Positions 46,131 through 58,420 of a stretch of 64,000 nt of DNA are shown one piece after another. Positions within the stretch are counted from its first letter, which is position 1, and each line of letters opens with the position of its first letter. The notes under the pieces are model-generated. The model worked only from the letters and a program-made list of their open reading frames with translations. It was not told the origin of the DNA and made no database searches. Both the position numbers and the translations under genes were made by a program. The DNA is from Dichotomocladium elegans (taxonomy: Eukaryota; Mucoromycota; Mucoromycetes; Mucorales; Lichtheimiaceae), in contig JAIXMN010000001.1 in assembly GCA_025716815.1 (NCBI GenBank), positions 62,001 through 126,000 on the forward strand, given 5' to 3'.

Positions 46131-47223
46131 TCCATACTTCTATTGTATAGTTCCATACGACCTTACCTCAACGATCAGATCCTTTCTTCCCCGCCCCTCT
46201 CCTCTATTATTTTCTAGGTCTTCCGTGTTTGTTTGAACAAGAATCAAATTCTTCGATTGACCGCCTGGATACATATGTCCTATGTATTTTTTATTATGTA
46301 TCCAAGTGAACGTGCGCATGCTACGGTAAAATATTGTAGCTGCAGTGGCTGTTCCTATGCAAGAGCCTATACCTTCACACACACACACACATACACACAC
46401 ACACATGCGTGCGCGCACACATGGGGTAAATGCGTCATGGGTGATAATAATAAAAACTAGATGCAGATTGTTAATCATCTGAGCACCCTGCAATGAAATA
46501 AAGGGACTATCTCTATAACCAATAATATGCACGGTATCTGCTTCATGGATCACGTTACAAGTAACTGTGTTAATCTTAAGCGGTGAAAACTGATGCAGTA
46601 ACGGCACAGCCACTCATACATTTCTGCGCCCATGCGCACATACAATGCTGGCAGATAGACTAAAACTAGAACCTAGTACTACTAATAATCGCCCGTTTTC
46701 TGCATCTGCTATTGGCAGGGAACGGTAAATTACCGATACAACACAAATGTTATAATAGGGAGATCCTTCAGGGAAGAACCATATCTACTCGTTGAATATC
46801 TCAGTGAGCTTTCAGAATCAAATAACCGAATGATATTAATTAATACATACAATGCGATCTTATTATCCGCATATTTATTTCGCCCGTCATCTAAATGAGA
46901 AGGAGAACAATGTTACATCGTTATGGCTCTCGATAACACGCCTAGAAAGCACTTCCTACATCCATGCTGACGATCATCAGCATTTGACGCAGGATGATTG
47001 AACATTTCGCAATTTATCTACGTACTAGGAATAGCTAAAACATATTGAGAAACAGCCCGATGGTATAGAGAAGCTTCACTGGTTTGTTGATTAAGACTGA
47101 CTCAACTTCTCATGTGCTACAATGCACATCTTTTTTTGAGAACGGGCAGATGTCGTTGGCGGAGTTGGCCATTCTCTTGTTCTTGTTCACATATTCATAC
47201 TTTATTTCTTATCACGAATACTC
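46131..47223. other. Intergenic region
   Basis: About 1.1 kb with a CA microsatellite at 46376-46405 and otherwise AT-rich sequence. No gene recognised; it is assumed to contain the App1 promoter. Confidence 0.5.
46376..46405. repeat. AC dinucleotide microsatellite
   Basis: An AC run of about 14 units with one AT interruption. Confidence 0.9.
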
Positions 47224-49345
47224 ATGACAGCCGACCTAAACGACCAAGAATCAGCAATGGCCGCCAACACGGTTGATGTTACAGCAGCAACAACATTTGC
47301 GAGACCTTTGCCCAATCACCCGTTGCCATCCATCTCTTATCTTGGCGCTTCCATCGCAGGTAGGCCTGGAGGTCGCCGAGAACGATTACGATCGTTTGCA
47401 CGCGCAACACACCAAGTTATCAAACAAGAGATTAGTAAGTATTATGGCCCACCGTCGCCGGCGGATTCCGAGAGTGGTCTTCGTTCCGTCGCATCGCCAA
47501 GTTGGGACCATAGGCCTCCGCTTCCGCCGCGGCCCAGCCGGTCTACCTCAGAGACGACATCCAATAGCAGTCGAAACGGAGACGTCGCAGACCCAAGTAT
47601 GTCGGTCGATACCCCAAAGCCATACTGCATGCTGCTTCCGGCGTATGCATGCAGGACTGTTGAAGGCAACCAATGGAAAATGCGGCTGACAGGCTGGACG
47701 TATGCAATGCCTGGATCAAGTCGATTAGATCGTTTGTTTGCCGGTAATGTTTAGCTGTGCGTCTCCATCTGAATATTACGATCCCAGTACCAACTAAATC
47801 CTTTAAAGTGGCTGGCAGAACCTATGGAGGATGGGTGGCCAGTTCGGTTGATGATGACCACTTTGTTCGGCTACTCAACCAGTTCCGATGCCAGACCCTC
47901 AGGAGCATTGAACTTAATCTTTCAGTAGTGGACACCGTCTCGGCTGAGCATGTGCTAAGCCGACGCCTCTCTGATCCATCTGATATATACCGCCACCGCA
48001 CACCGTTACATCAGAAGTTGCGTGACAAAACCCAGGATATCATTAGTGCTCTCAGCATCAATTCGGGAGATACAGGTCGATTTGATGAGACGCTGATACT
48101 TGATCTATCGCATCTACTTGACAAGGCTCACCGCAAAGTGCTGCGTCTCGTTGCTTCTTTTGATAGCTCCGTTGGTGAGAATTGCGTAGCATTCTGTTAG
48201 CTTGCCAAAGTGCCGCACTCATCGACCTTATCTAGACTCCACAACCCATGATGCATATGTGGACCTTATCGAGCCACAGGGTGTTTCCATTATTTCGGTA
48301 AGATCTATCGAGTCGCAGGCGGAGGTGACGATCTGGCTAACACGCTTGACTTGTCAGGATATCGATGATACCATCAAAATTACAAATATTCTGGATGGGA
48401 GAGATGCCATTTTTCAAAATACCTTTTTCAAAAAAGGGGAGCCAGTGCAAGGCATGTCTGCGGTCTATCGTCATTGGGCAGACCATGGCGTACATATCCA
48501 TTATGTATCCAACTCCCCTTGGCAGGTGTATTTCAATCTAAGTGACTTCATCCGGGACCAAAATTTCCCTCCTGGAAGCATGCATCTTCGAGCCATTAGC
48601 GCTGCGGATCTGATTCGTAATAAGGTCAGTCAGCACAAGATGGACGTGATATCCCAAATCCTTGAAGACTTTCCCAACCGGAAATTTATTCTTGTCGGCG
48701 ACTCGGGCGAGCGAGATCCAGAAGTGTGTGTATCATAAGGCGTACACTTACCATGAACGATTCACTGATCACATTTTTTTCGGACCCCACTTAGTTACCG
48801 ACAGATTTACAATCGGTATCCGCATCAGATTGTAAAGATATTTATCCACGATGTGTCAAGCACCCGCGCGCGTAGCGCAGATGAACGTGATGTGAACCGG
48901 ACCGACTCGTTTTACAACATGATCCGGAAGTGCATATCCCGAGACCAGGTGCCTTTCCTCATGCCGCCCACGCCGGCATCAGACACGAGCATGGAGAATG
49001 GAGCTGATTATTTCCGACTACATCATAGCAGTACTACAACGTCAGCATTGATGGATGCCATCGGCGAAGCCGATGTGCCTGAACCAGGAAAGATCGTGGA
49101 GGACCCTGGTGTGCCGCTCAAAACCAAATTAGACCTTTTCAACGACAGAATTGCTGCTGTGTCTAACGGACTACCTTCGGGCATCTTCACCCTCTTCTCC
49201 AGCGCATCTCAGTTACTCAAAGTAAGTTGATCGTGTTCACTGGTTCTTGCCTTCTTTTCTGACTTTTTCCCCCTTGGTATTTAAGGATCCCGTCGTAAAT
49301 GCGGTCATTCATGAACATACATCAATGGCTCAGCAAGCGTCATGA
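47224..49345 (+). CDS. APP1: Phosphatidate phosphatase App1-type (DUF2183)
   Basis: Mg-dependent phosphatidate phosphatase acting at actin patches and endocytic sites in yeast. Six exons keep phase: 47224-47743, 47788-48174, 48236-48297, 48358-48725, 48795-49221 and 49286-49345, giving 607 residues. The catalytic DxDxT motif is in IIS|DIDDTIKITNIL, spanning an exon join. Downstream are family signatures: GMSAVYRHWADHGVHIHYVS, NSPWQVYFNLSDFI, KFILVGDSGERDPEVYRQIY and RYPHQIVKIFIHDV. The N-terminal region (GRPGGRRERLRSFARATHQV, GWTYAMPGSSRLDRLFA) is also typical. The C-terminal third is disordered. An ATG further upstream is not evident; 47224 is preceded by a stop-containing AT-rich leader. 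Confidence 0.9.
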
Positions 49346-49552
49346 ACATGCTTTTCCGTCTCTTCGTCAGGAACGTCTTGCTTCCTGCCCAACAAACATC
49401 TTCTTCATATGTTGTTCCTACCATGCATACATACACATACCACAGACACACAGAAGCAGAGAAAGACAGAAAGAGAGAGGAAGTGCCGCCCTGATCGAAA
49501 TATTTATACTTCTATACATTTACACATTTACGCATGTTTGGTATGGCTACAT

Positions 49553-50236
49553 TCAATCGCTGACCATGGTTTTGCAAAAGAGTTTCAGCCGAAAGGCATC
49601 TACACCGTTGAGATAGTATCGATATAGCCGTTTGTCCTTGATGAATCCCAGCCGCTGATAGAGAGCCAGCGCTCCCAGGTTGGTATATTCGGTTTCCAAG
49701 ACAACCTTTAACGGATGTGTGTGTGTGTGTGCATGTATGCATGTAGATAAAACCCGTCGTTCAGCAGACGAACGAGCCGTGCGATTGCCCCTGTCCTCAA
49801 TTTACCTCATCGGCATCCTGCTCTTTCATGGCTCGGATGGCCATTTGTACAAGCGTCGTCCCGATCGCACGTTTGCGATATTCTTTGGCAACTGCCAACA
49901 TGGCAATGTATCCTCGTTTCCTTTCCCGATGCTGGTCAAGTTTACATATAATGACACCTACACACCGTTGTCCATCCATTGCCTAGCATAAATGTTTTTT
50001 TTTTTCGCGCGTGGGGGGGGAATCAATAACGTTCGGCAAGTGATATTCAGAGATGTCGCGGCAAGTACCAAAAAACATAGGCTGGGCCAGTTGTGAATGA
50101 AGTAACGGTAGGTGTAGATCGAGTAGGGCTCAGAAAGATCGTTCTCAATAAGTTGTATGGCTGATGGTAGCTGTAGTTCTGAAGAGTAACCGACATATTC
50201 GATGGCGGCGCAAGCTGGAGTGGGGTCCTCTGCCAT
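49553..50236 (-). CDS. NatC catalytic subunit Naa30/Mak3-type N-alpha-acetyltransferase
   Basis: Acetylates protein N-termini beginning Met plus a hydrophobic residue. Exons 50069-50236, 49806-49982 and 49553-49705 join in phase to 165 residues. Start [17 protein letters not shown] (ATG 50234-50236). Signature segments: [39 protein letters not shown] (acetyl-CoA binding loop RKRAIG, versus the usual R/Q-x2-G-x-G/A) and [20 protein letters not shown]. The length fits the compact catalytic core. Intron 2 carries a CA repeat (49716-49731). The 3' flank includes a short stretch of simple sequence. Confidence 0.88.
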
Positions 50237-50628
50237 AGGACGAATGTAATAGAGCTTTAGAAAGGAAGAAAGAAAGAAAAAATATAACAGAAAAAAGGAA
50301 ACAAACAAAAATGAAGTAATAAGATGAGCCCTGATCATGCCCTTCCCCCAACACTCTCCGAAGTGCCATCACTCTCCGCCTCTTCCATTCTCGAAAATGA
50401 ATCCATTCTACCTGCTCTGATCTATGATGTATTAGGCTCTAAATGATAAATAAATAAAGTAAAATTCCAGAAGCAAAGCTGTTTCTACAATGGTAGTCCC
50501 AAAAAAGAAACAGATTGTACAGTATAGAGACGTGGATAAGTCATAGGAAATGATAGCACGGTGAGGAGAGAGATTGGGTTTCTGGGATCGGAGAGAGGAA
50601 GGGGTGTCAGAGAGGAAAAGGGGCCCCC
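50237..50628. other. Intergenic, upstream of Naa30-type gene / 3' flank of nicotinate phosphoribosyltransferase
   Basis: 392 bases, A-rich near 50265-50315. No gene recognised. Confidence 0.5.
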
Positions 50629-52046
50629 TTAATGGATGCCCAACTGTTGCTTCAGATCATTGATGAGATCGTCGCTCGCACTATGCTTGAGGACATCGTC
50701 GCTGAGCTTGATGACCCGCTTGCCGTTGCAGTACTTCATCTTGATCACCATATTCATAGGAATGCTCTTCTTATCGGGCTGGCTAGCCCGCTTGTAGTCG
50801 TTCGTCAACGAAGTGCCGATGCCAAAACTGGCGCCGATCCCGGCCTCCTTGGCCATTCCAAGCAGCTTGATGGCTCGAGGCACATCCAGCGAGTCTGAAA
50901 AAACGATGAACTTGGTAGCCGGGTCAATTCCAATCGACCTGTAGTGCTCGACCATCCGACGGATGAACTTGCCCGGGTCACCCGAATCCTGACGCACGGC
51001 AATGTACTTGCTTGCAAGGTCTTGCTGGAAATCGCGGAAGAAGACCTCGGTCGTGAAGGTATCGGTCAAGGCAATGCCAAGCTCGCCTTGGTATGTGTCG
51101 TACCATTTCTGCAGCGTTACCGCGTTGGCATGCTCTATCCCTTCTAAGGCCGACACTGCCATGAAGAACTCGTGGGCTAACACCAGTATATATCGAATAC
51201 GGAATCGTCAGCTTCTCCTGGTAGCATTTACCCTTTCCCCCTCCCTCCCGGGGCCATCTCGTTGTTTACTTGCCTACTGTGCCAATCGCAGGGGTGCCAT
51301 ATTTCTTGGCGAAATAAACATTGCTCGTCCCGGAAAACACACCGGGCGCACCCTTGTTGGCCCGGGCGGCCTCCATTAAGCCGCGCATGACAATGTCATG
51401 AGTGACGAAATCCCGGCGGCGGCGCGTGCCGAACTCGGAGAACTTGCAGCCATGCTGCAAGAGATCGGTGCCCTTCTCGATCGCCTGTTCGTACTGTCCT
51501 TCGTATGTCCAGTCGGTATCCACAAACTTGAAGTACGCTTGCGAGATCAACGCAAGCAGCGGCACCTCGTAAAGAATCGTCTCATGCCACAAACCTGTCA
51601 CCTCCAGGTCAAAGTCACGTGTGTTAGGATCAAACGTATACTTGACCTGCTCAGAAGGCCGATATCGGAACTGGGCAAGGTACTCGACGTAACTCTCATC
51701 AAAATAGGCAAACGATTTGGCAATATATTCGCGTTCATCCGCCGTAAGAGTGAGTTGCGCCATGTCTATGATTCACAACGTGGCGAAACGGGTGAGGGGT
51801 TTCTTCCTTTTTTTTATGACAATCACGCAGGATCAGGTAAACAAAAAAAAAGAAGGGTGCATTACCCTTGATTTGCTTGTCGAGCCATGCGACCGCCTCA
51901 GCGTTAAGCTGAAGGTTTTTGTCACGATTGGTGAACTGGTACGTGGCTTGAGCATCCTTGTAATGTTGCAGCACAGCGAACTGCATAGTGAATTTGTATA
52001 AATCATTATCTAGTATGGAGGGGAACACTTCGTGTGGAGAGGTCAT
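50629..52046 (-). CDS. NPT1: Nicotinate phosphoribosyltransferase
   Basis: Makes nicotinate mononucleotide from nicotinate and PRPP in the NAD salvage (Preiss-Handler) pathway. Exons 51866-52046, 51274-51765 and 50629-51176 join in phase to 406 residues. Signatures: SILDNDLYKFTMQFAVLQHY at the start, YEVPLLALISQAYF, FSEFGTRRRRDFVTHDIV (conserved substrate loop), FSGTSNVYFAKKYG, then GTVAHEFFMAVSALEG across the second join, RQDSGDPGKFIRRMVEHY and FSDSLDVPRAIKL. Intron 2 (51177-51273) has a GC donor (gcaagt). Reading on from exon 2 stops after GTVGK, and no GT donor restores AHEFF. Length and motifs match the yeast enzyme (about 430). Confidence 0.95.
51177..51273 (-). other. GC-AG intron in nicotinate phosphoribosyltransferase
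   Basis: On the minus strand, donor gcaagt and acceptor gttag, 97 nt. The join gives GTVAHEFF, an invariant part of the enzyme. Confidence 0.85.
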
Positions 52047-52321
52047 GGTGTGTTAGATGTCAAGAAAGAAAAAGTAAAAAAAGTCTGTGCGCTAAAAAAA
52101 TGGGGCATGGGCTTATTTCCTAATCCCCGTTCTGGAAAAATACAATTGGATATATACCAACTACTAGTCATTTGCTATAGATGAACTTTTTTTTTACTAT
52201 TATTACTATGTATGTATTCAAGTGTTAAATAAACAAGATGCGAATGGTTAATGGAGTATGAGCTAGGATGGGAGATTGCGATATTTTGGCCCCGGAAGGG
52301 GTGGGGGAATTTTCTTTCTAT

Positions 52322-53243
52322 TTAGTTTGCCTTCTTGTGTGCTGCGCTGTTGAATCTCTTGGTGTAGGTGCGGCGAGCAAAATCAACGAAGAGGTAAGTG
52401 AGCGGCAAAAGATAGGCAACATTGATGGAAGTGGCGAAGCGCTGGCCGGGGGTGTCCAGGCAGTTGGGGACAAAGAGATACGATACAGCCAAGGACATAC
52501 CGACCAAGAATTGAGTGATCTGGATCGAGGTCAAGTAGCGCTTTCCGGGGGGATGGAGGCCGATGGAGGTGGCGGCGTAGTAGCAATACATGATCGAATG
52601 GACAAACGAGTTGAAGAGGACAAAGATCCAGATGGGTGTGGCCTTGTAGCGGATGCCAGACCACATCGTAACCATTGCACCCGAATGGTGGTATGTCTGG
52701 AGAAGCGACGAACGACGGCCCTTAAGCAGGATGATGGCCGTATCAATCACCTCGTAAAACTTGGACAGATAGAAAAAGTAGCCCCAATAGCCGAGAGAAT
52801 CGTTCCAAAGAAACTCGTTCTTGTCGCAGTACTAGTATAATAATAACACCCATTTCAATTCAACGCTCTTTTCCTTTCCCTGCAAGATTACTTACGGCAG
52901 TATGCAAGTCGGCGCCAGAGTCAATCCAGGCGCGTTTCATGCCCTGGGCCATATGGTAAAAAGTAACCATGGAATAGATGGCAAGCGCAAGGTTGTGGAG
53001 AAAGACAAAGGCGGTCATGACCGGGTTGCTCTTCTTAGAAACCTTGTCGATGCTACCCTGGTTCTTTGCCTCAACGCGGGACAACTTGGAGGATTTTGGG
53101 TTGAGAAGATGGATGGTCAATGCATAGGCTCCGGCAATAGCGAATGGTGTTTTCCAATCCATGACAAATTCATAGAACTCGGAATATGGAATCCCGGGAA
53201 TCTTGGTGAGTTTGTCGACGTTGTCCAGGGCAGCAGCAGCCAT
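52322..53243 (-). CDS. ELO-family fatty acid elongase (GNS1/SUR4; QTYHH type)
   Basis: 3-ketoacyl-CoA synthase of the ER that lengthens fatty acids. Exons 52896-53243 and 52322-52831 (gtaagt...ctag intron, 64 nt) give 285 residues. The catalytic region reads YLSKFYEVIDTAIILLKGRR then LLQTYHHSGAMVTMW. The His box starts with Gln (QxxHH), like Mortierella-type elongases acting on unsaturated or medium substrates, not HxxHH. Around seven hydrophobic helices are visible (for example TPIWIFVLFNSFVHSIMYCY). The C-terminus ends KRFNSAAHKKAN, a KxKxx-like ER-retrieval variant. Substrate range is inferred from the box only. Confidence 0.9.
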
Positions 53244-53499
53244 CTTGTAATGAAAAGTATTGCACCAGCAAAGAGAAGAAAAAAAAAAAAAGTAATTTCA
53301 ATCGGAGGATTTTTATACTCGTTTCCCGGTCTCATTCTCGTTTTAAATTTTTTTTGGCTGCCACGTTTTGATGGACACTTCCCAAAAACTCAGATCCCCA
53401 AGCTTTGGGTCCTTGGCCATGAGGGGCACACGAGTTAGGTCCTCTTTAGCAGAAGTGTTGTTCTCTATAATTACAAATGAACATTTTACTCAGTCTAAT

Positions 53500-54359
53500 C
53501 TATGATGACCGCGCCGGTCCGTCTGTACGGGGGCTGATGTAGAGCGCACTGGCCTCGGTAAGCAACGTTCCATCCGCTGCCGTTTCGATCCAAGCATTGG
53601 CATACGCCTTGCGACCTTCAACCCTATCAAGCTTTCCTCGGATCACAACCCATTGTTCTGCCTTTACAGGCTTACGATAGTCCACATTCAAGTTGGCGGT
53701 GAAGCCAGTGTAATTCGGTAAACTTGGCAATGTCTAGGGATTTGTCCATCGATCGATCGTTACGCGGATAAAAGATTAAGTACCCAATTTTATACCCAAT
53801 GAGATATCGGATCGGGTTTCACTTACAATGTAGGCAAGGTGTTCATCCAACAGCGTCGCTAAGAGACCGCCATGGACAATGCCCTCGTGACCGCACCTAC
53901 CAGCATTAATCAGCTTAAATATAAAGAAAATCCCCCCAAAATGTGGTTGCTCGAGGGACCGCAGAAAAAAAAATTCCCCCCTTTTTTTTTTACTTACATG
54001 TTCCTACCCAAATGGGCTACGATGATACACTCTGTGCTATCCGCGTTGAAGAACTTCAGCGGACGAATGGCGATCTTGCCGTCGCCGCGTAACGTGGTGG
54101 CTGTCAGTGAGCGTGCGCGTGCTGATTCCGATAGGTGGCCATATGCCATCACCTCATGCCATTCAGGGGATGCACGGAGCTTCTTCACTATAGGCAACAC
54201 TTCCTGTTCTTGAAAACGCTGCTGCTGTTCAAGGGAAAGAGGGCTCGGGATGACTCGATCGTCAATGTACCCGGCGTCAGGGTTGTGTTCAATTGAGGCA
54301 TGGGTAGCAACATGCTTCATTGTCATGGTAGGTAGCAGAGACTCGGTGACGTTTGGCAT
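53500..54359 (-). CDS. Hotdog-fold acyl-CoA thioesterase (THEM4-like)
   Basis: Hydrolyses acyl-CoA thioesters. Exons 53998-54359, 53827-53896 and 53500-53733 join in phase to 221 residues. The hotdog core has ADSTECIIVAHLGRN, then CGHEGIVHGGLLATLLDEHL (catalytic-region HGG and Asp) and YTGFTANLNVDYRKPVKAEQ. It ends SALYISPRTDGPARSS. ATG 54359 was chosen. An upstream exon starting at 54697 (MYSRFLAPWLSLITSRAQRQ) looks like a mitochondrial presequence and might be spliced on, or might be 5' leader. Confidence 0.82.
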
Positions 54360-55579
54360 TCTCGGTGCACGGTATACTGGATTGAGGTGGGAGAGAAGAC
54401 AAGGCTGTGCTTAGCGAATAAGCGTATATGCAAGGGCGAGGGTGACAAGGGGAAGAAAGTACAGTTTATGCTTATTAAGCGTCTCTGTGTGGTGTTGGGG
54501 ATGGAATGAGCCTTTATAAGAAATTTTTGTTGGGTACCTGGATGGTGCTGTTGGAGGTTTAAGAGCGAGATCGGTCTTATTTGTAAGTGGATATCCTGAT
54601 TGGTCCGATAATTACACTTTTTGGCAGCTGCTACGATTTGACGTTGGGCTCGAGAAGTAATCAATGACAGCCACGGCGCCAGGAAGCGACTGTACATGCG
54701 ACTTTTTAATTGTGGGAAAAAAAAAAGGAAGCCGGGGAGTCAAAAAGAGAAAAAAATAAGAGGGCGGAGACATGTCATGCTTAGTGAGCGGAATAGATTA
54801 GACACGGCGAAGAGTGTTGGACGGTGGTGTTAGTGTAGGGAAGGGCGTGCGTATCTCTATGGTAAACGTTCACCCGACCATTCCGGGGATGAGGTAATCC
54901 GCCTTACAATAAGTGTGTGTTCTTTCTTGTTTTGGAAATGCCGAAGCAATTGCTTATCGACCTGTTTCAAACAAAGTTTTGTTGCGTTTCATTCTTTTGA
55001 CTACCGAGAAACAAACATGTCGAATTCAACCGCCATAGACGATCTGCTTGGGCATACATCCACTTTACTATCATGCAATGCACCATCATCATAAACACAC
55101 GCTATGCATCAGGGTCTTCCTATTAGGAAGAAATGCCAATTTTTATATGCTCAAAATGCTTCCTATATTATTCCAAGACCATATTTCTCTTTCTTTCCCC
55201 TTATTCTAATTTATTATTATTTGGCATAAAAAGCGCCCCTACACTGTCATGTATAACTGCCACCACCACAACCACAAGGAATCAACAGGGACCGTATTGC
55301 CGCGAAAAGATGATGACGACAAGAGGGCGGGTTTGATTACAACCTTGCTTTCCGACCAATTGGAAAGAAAGGCCGCTATTGAGGATTCCATCTTTATTTG
55401 GCGACAGCATCACTTGAGGTATAAGCAATAATAGCAGCGCGCCAGTGACAAGTCATACAGGATGACAAAGTCTACTTGCGGTGGAGACGAGGGAAGGATA
55501 TATGAGACTACGCACGCGACTTACAGTATTTTAATGCTATCGCAGTCGTACATCATCAAAGAATAAAGGCAGGTCGTCA
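54360..55579. other. Intergenic region
   Basis: About 1.2 kb. It includes the possible presequence frame at 54600-54697 (minus) for the thioesterase. Otherwise it is A/T-rich with no recognised gene. Confidence 0.45.
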
Positions 55580-56287
55580 ATGCCTGAAGTCGATTTTCGG
55601 TGGCGGTGGGCCCGAGTCGCATTCACCAATAAAACGGACGGTCCAGTGGCATCAGGTGGCACCGAATACCACGCCCATCCAGAGGCTACGGTCGACCCGA
55701 TTCAACCTGAACACTGTTTTCCTAGAGAAACAGGACCATGTATTTGCATTCTATCCATTAAGCAAATGCATCAACTATGTCAAGTTATTCGGTCTCCGCC
55801 TGATATGTTTCCCGACCGCCATTTTCGTTTTGGTGCCCGTTCCCGCATTCAGAAAGAGCAAGGAAAAGAAGGAGAGCTGATAATGGAAAAAAAGCAGGAG
55901 GTCATACCAAAGAGCTTGCGACGATCATTGTCCGACCTTTTCTCCAGCGGCAAAACGTCAGGGGCACCATGGATCAGCGTTCTTCGTAGTGCAAGCGGTC
56001 GAATATCGTTAGCATGCAAAGAGAAAGAGCGAGGAGGACCAACCGCATCCCTACGTCGGAAATCATCGTTCCTAATGTCCCGCTGTCGATCTTTTGCAAC
56101 CAACCGCCTTGTGTCGCCATCAGTACTGCCACCCAAAGGAGCTAACCCAAGCGATGATGGCCAGTTACCGATACACCTTAAATACTCGATTTACAAGCTC
56201 TCCTATACAAAGTTAGCCGATACTCTACGCCCGTTGCGACAGCAGGTTGTCATTTTAAATCTGATTTCAATGCAAGCTCGAGACTAA
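55580..56287 (+). CDS. Hypothetical protein with possible Zds-C-like terminal motif
   Basis: A single open frame of 235 residues beginning MPEVDFRWRWARVAFTNKT. Most is basic and disordered (SLRRSLSDLFSSGKTSG, TASLRRKSSFLMSRCRS), with several RRxS-like phosphosite patterns. The C-terminus has IHLKYSIYKLSYTKLADTLR then PLRQQVVILNL, resembling the short 'YRLSHxKLxNxRRPLxxQV' motif that I recall from fungal Zds1 C-terminal domains. The match is degraded and the frame ends early, so this may be a diverged paralogue or a fragment. No introns are needed. The true start could be a later ATG. Confidence 0.4.
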   Translation: MPEVDFRWRWARVAFTNKTDGPVASGGTEYHAHPEATVDPIQPEHCFPRETGPCICILSIKQMHQLCQVIRSPPDMFPDRHFRFGARSRIQKEQGKEGELIMEKKQEVIPKSLRRSLSDLFSSGKTSGAPWISVLRSASGRISLACKEKERGGPTASLRRKSSFLMSRCRSFATNRLVSPSVLPPKGANPSDDGQLPIHLKYSIYKLSYTKLADTLRPLRQQVVILNLISMQARD

Positions 56288-56727
56288 GTCTGACTATTCT
56301 TCTTTCGTCTTCGTCTTATCCTCTTTGTTCTCTACCCTCAGCTGCAGAGACGTATGATAATGAGTAATATTCTACGCGAACGTATTCTTCGCTTACGTTT
56401 GTATTAATGGAGTTAAGGATAAGAGTGCTATTACTGGTACGTGTTCCAGAAGGGGGTGTCTCCATCATCATGTATTTTATGTGGGCGGAGAAGCCTATTC
56501 ATCGACCGCGCTGGCTGGAAATTCCCAAAAACAAACTCTCTCTTTCTTTTTTTGTCCATACGCAACGCACACACATTCTCTCTTCGCACTTCTCCCCCCG
56601 TACAAAGAGAGAAGTATACCTCGTATCCCCCCCCTTGAAAAAAATAAACACTTTTACCGACTACCCGACCTATACACAATCACATACATTTACCCACTCA
56701 TCCAGACGCACACACACTTTCACACAT
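56288..56727. other. 5' region of the Ppz-type phosphatase gene
   Basis: 440 bases, rich in CT and CA stretches, with an upstream open frame continuous with the phosphatase. The preferred start is the MGNN at 56728. Confidence 0.45.
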
Positions 56728-58420
56728 ATGGGAAACAACGTCTCTAAACGTAGCGGCGGGAGTAACAGCAAAAAGAGCAGTAGCAATCGGCGAGCAACAA
56801 AAAGCATGCCTCCCCCGGCACGCACCTTGCCCGAGGACAATGAACACAGTGTCAACACCACTCAGTCGGTCAATTCTATCCTGCTAAATTCTCAACATCG
56901 TCGGTCCTTCCCTGCCAATGGCAATCGTTCCTCATCTGGTGGAGCGGCCGAATCTGCTCTTGCCCAGCTGAATCCCGATTATCCCCTTCGTGATAACAAT
57001 AACAAGACAACAGGGCCACCGCCTCGGATTTCAGCCGATGATGACGAGACGCAGGATACGATACAGCATGGGCAAGATCCCTTTGGTGGCAAGGTTGCTC
57101 ATCCCCAACAACACAAGTTGTTGGCAGCCTCGGACTTTTGGCCGCCGCAGGGGACAACGACTGGCTTGGGCGACGCTCCGTCCTCGCTGATGACCGACGC
57201 CAACAACCAACTGACAGTCGGATCTATGAATCAGCTGACTGTCAATTCGATGGCAAGCTACAATACGCCGGAAGTAACCCTGGCCGAGGTCGATGACTAT
57301 ATCGAGCGACTCTTGGCTGCTGGTCATACCAAGGTCACACGGCACCTTTGTTTGAAGAACAGCGAGGTGGTGGCCATCTGTCGTTCAGCAATGGAAATCT
57401 TCTTGAGTCAACCAGTAAGGAAACGGAAGAGGAAAGAAAGAGATGGCGGGATTCTATTAACATCCTTCATTTATGGTGCCAAAGTCACTTTTGGAACTAT
57501 CACCACCTGTCAAGATCGTTGGTGACACGCACGGCCAGTATACAGATCTGATTCGGCTTTTCGAGATGGGCGGATCCCCTCCGAGCAGCAATTATCTCTT
57601 TTTGGGAGACTATGTTGATCGTGGCAAGCAGAGCCTCGAGACAATGCTTCTGTTGCTGTGCTACAAGATCAGATATCCTGAGAATTTCTTCTTGTTGCGT
57701 GGCAATCATGAGTGTGCCAATGTCACTAAGGGTATGTATCCTACGACGGGAAAGAAAGAAAGAAGGAAGTCTGACCGAGGAGGTCGATGTCTAGTCTACG
57801 GTTTCTACGACGAATGCAAACGCCGCCTAAATCCCAAGATGTGGCGCACGTTTGTCGATACGTTCAACACATTGCCGATCGCTGCGCTGGTGGCAGGTAA
57901 GATTTTTTGCGTGCATGGAGGTCTTTCGCCGTCGCTGCACAATATGGACGAGGTACGCAACATTCAGCGCCCGACCGACGTTCCCGATTATGGCCTGCTC
58001 AACGACCTACTTTGGTCGGATCCATCCGAAGTGACCTTGGACTGGGAAGATAACGAGCGAGGCGTGTCGTACTGTTTTGGAAAGAAAGTGATCAACGAAT
58101 TCCTCGCCAAATTCGATCTGGATCTTGTCTGCCGTGCCCACATGGTTGTTGAGGACGGATATGAGTTCTTCAATGACAGGACCCTCGTCACCGTCTTTTC
58201 AGCCCCTAACTACTGTGGCGAATTTGACAATTTCGGAGCCATCATGAGGTACTGACTGCGTTGCTCTCTCCGGCTTATTTCATGCCTTAACTTTCTTTTT
58301 CTTAGTGTGAGCGAAGAACTGCTCTGCAGCTTCGAGCTACTTACACCAGCTGATCATCCTCTGGCTAAGAACCAAAAGAACCAGAAGAAGGCCAATGGCG
58401 CCACGGCCAATGGGCGGTAA
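56728..58420 (+). CDS. Ppz-type serine/threonine protein phosphatase (PP1-like)
   Basis: Fungus-specific PP1-like phosphatase that in yeast controls cation homeostasis and cell integrity. Exons 56728-57414, 57485-57731, 57795-58248 and 58306-58420 join to 500 residues. ATG 56728 gives [13 protein letters not shown], a good N-myristoylation signal. About 200 disordered Ser/Asn-rich residues follow. The catalytic domain has [72 protein letters not shown] and FSAP near the end. The classic GDIHGQ reads GDTHGQ. The short C-terminus ends [15 protein letters not shown]. Confidence 0.9.

Noticed and set aside
55494..55501. ATATCCTT on the minus strand as a U12-type donor
   Set aside because: No gene recognised on that strand here.
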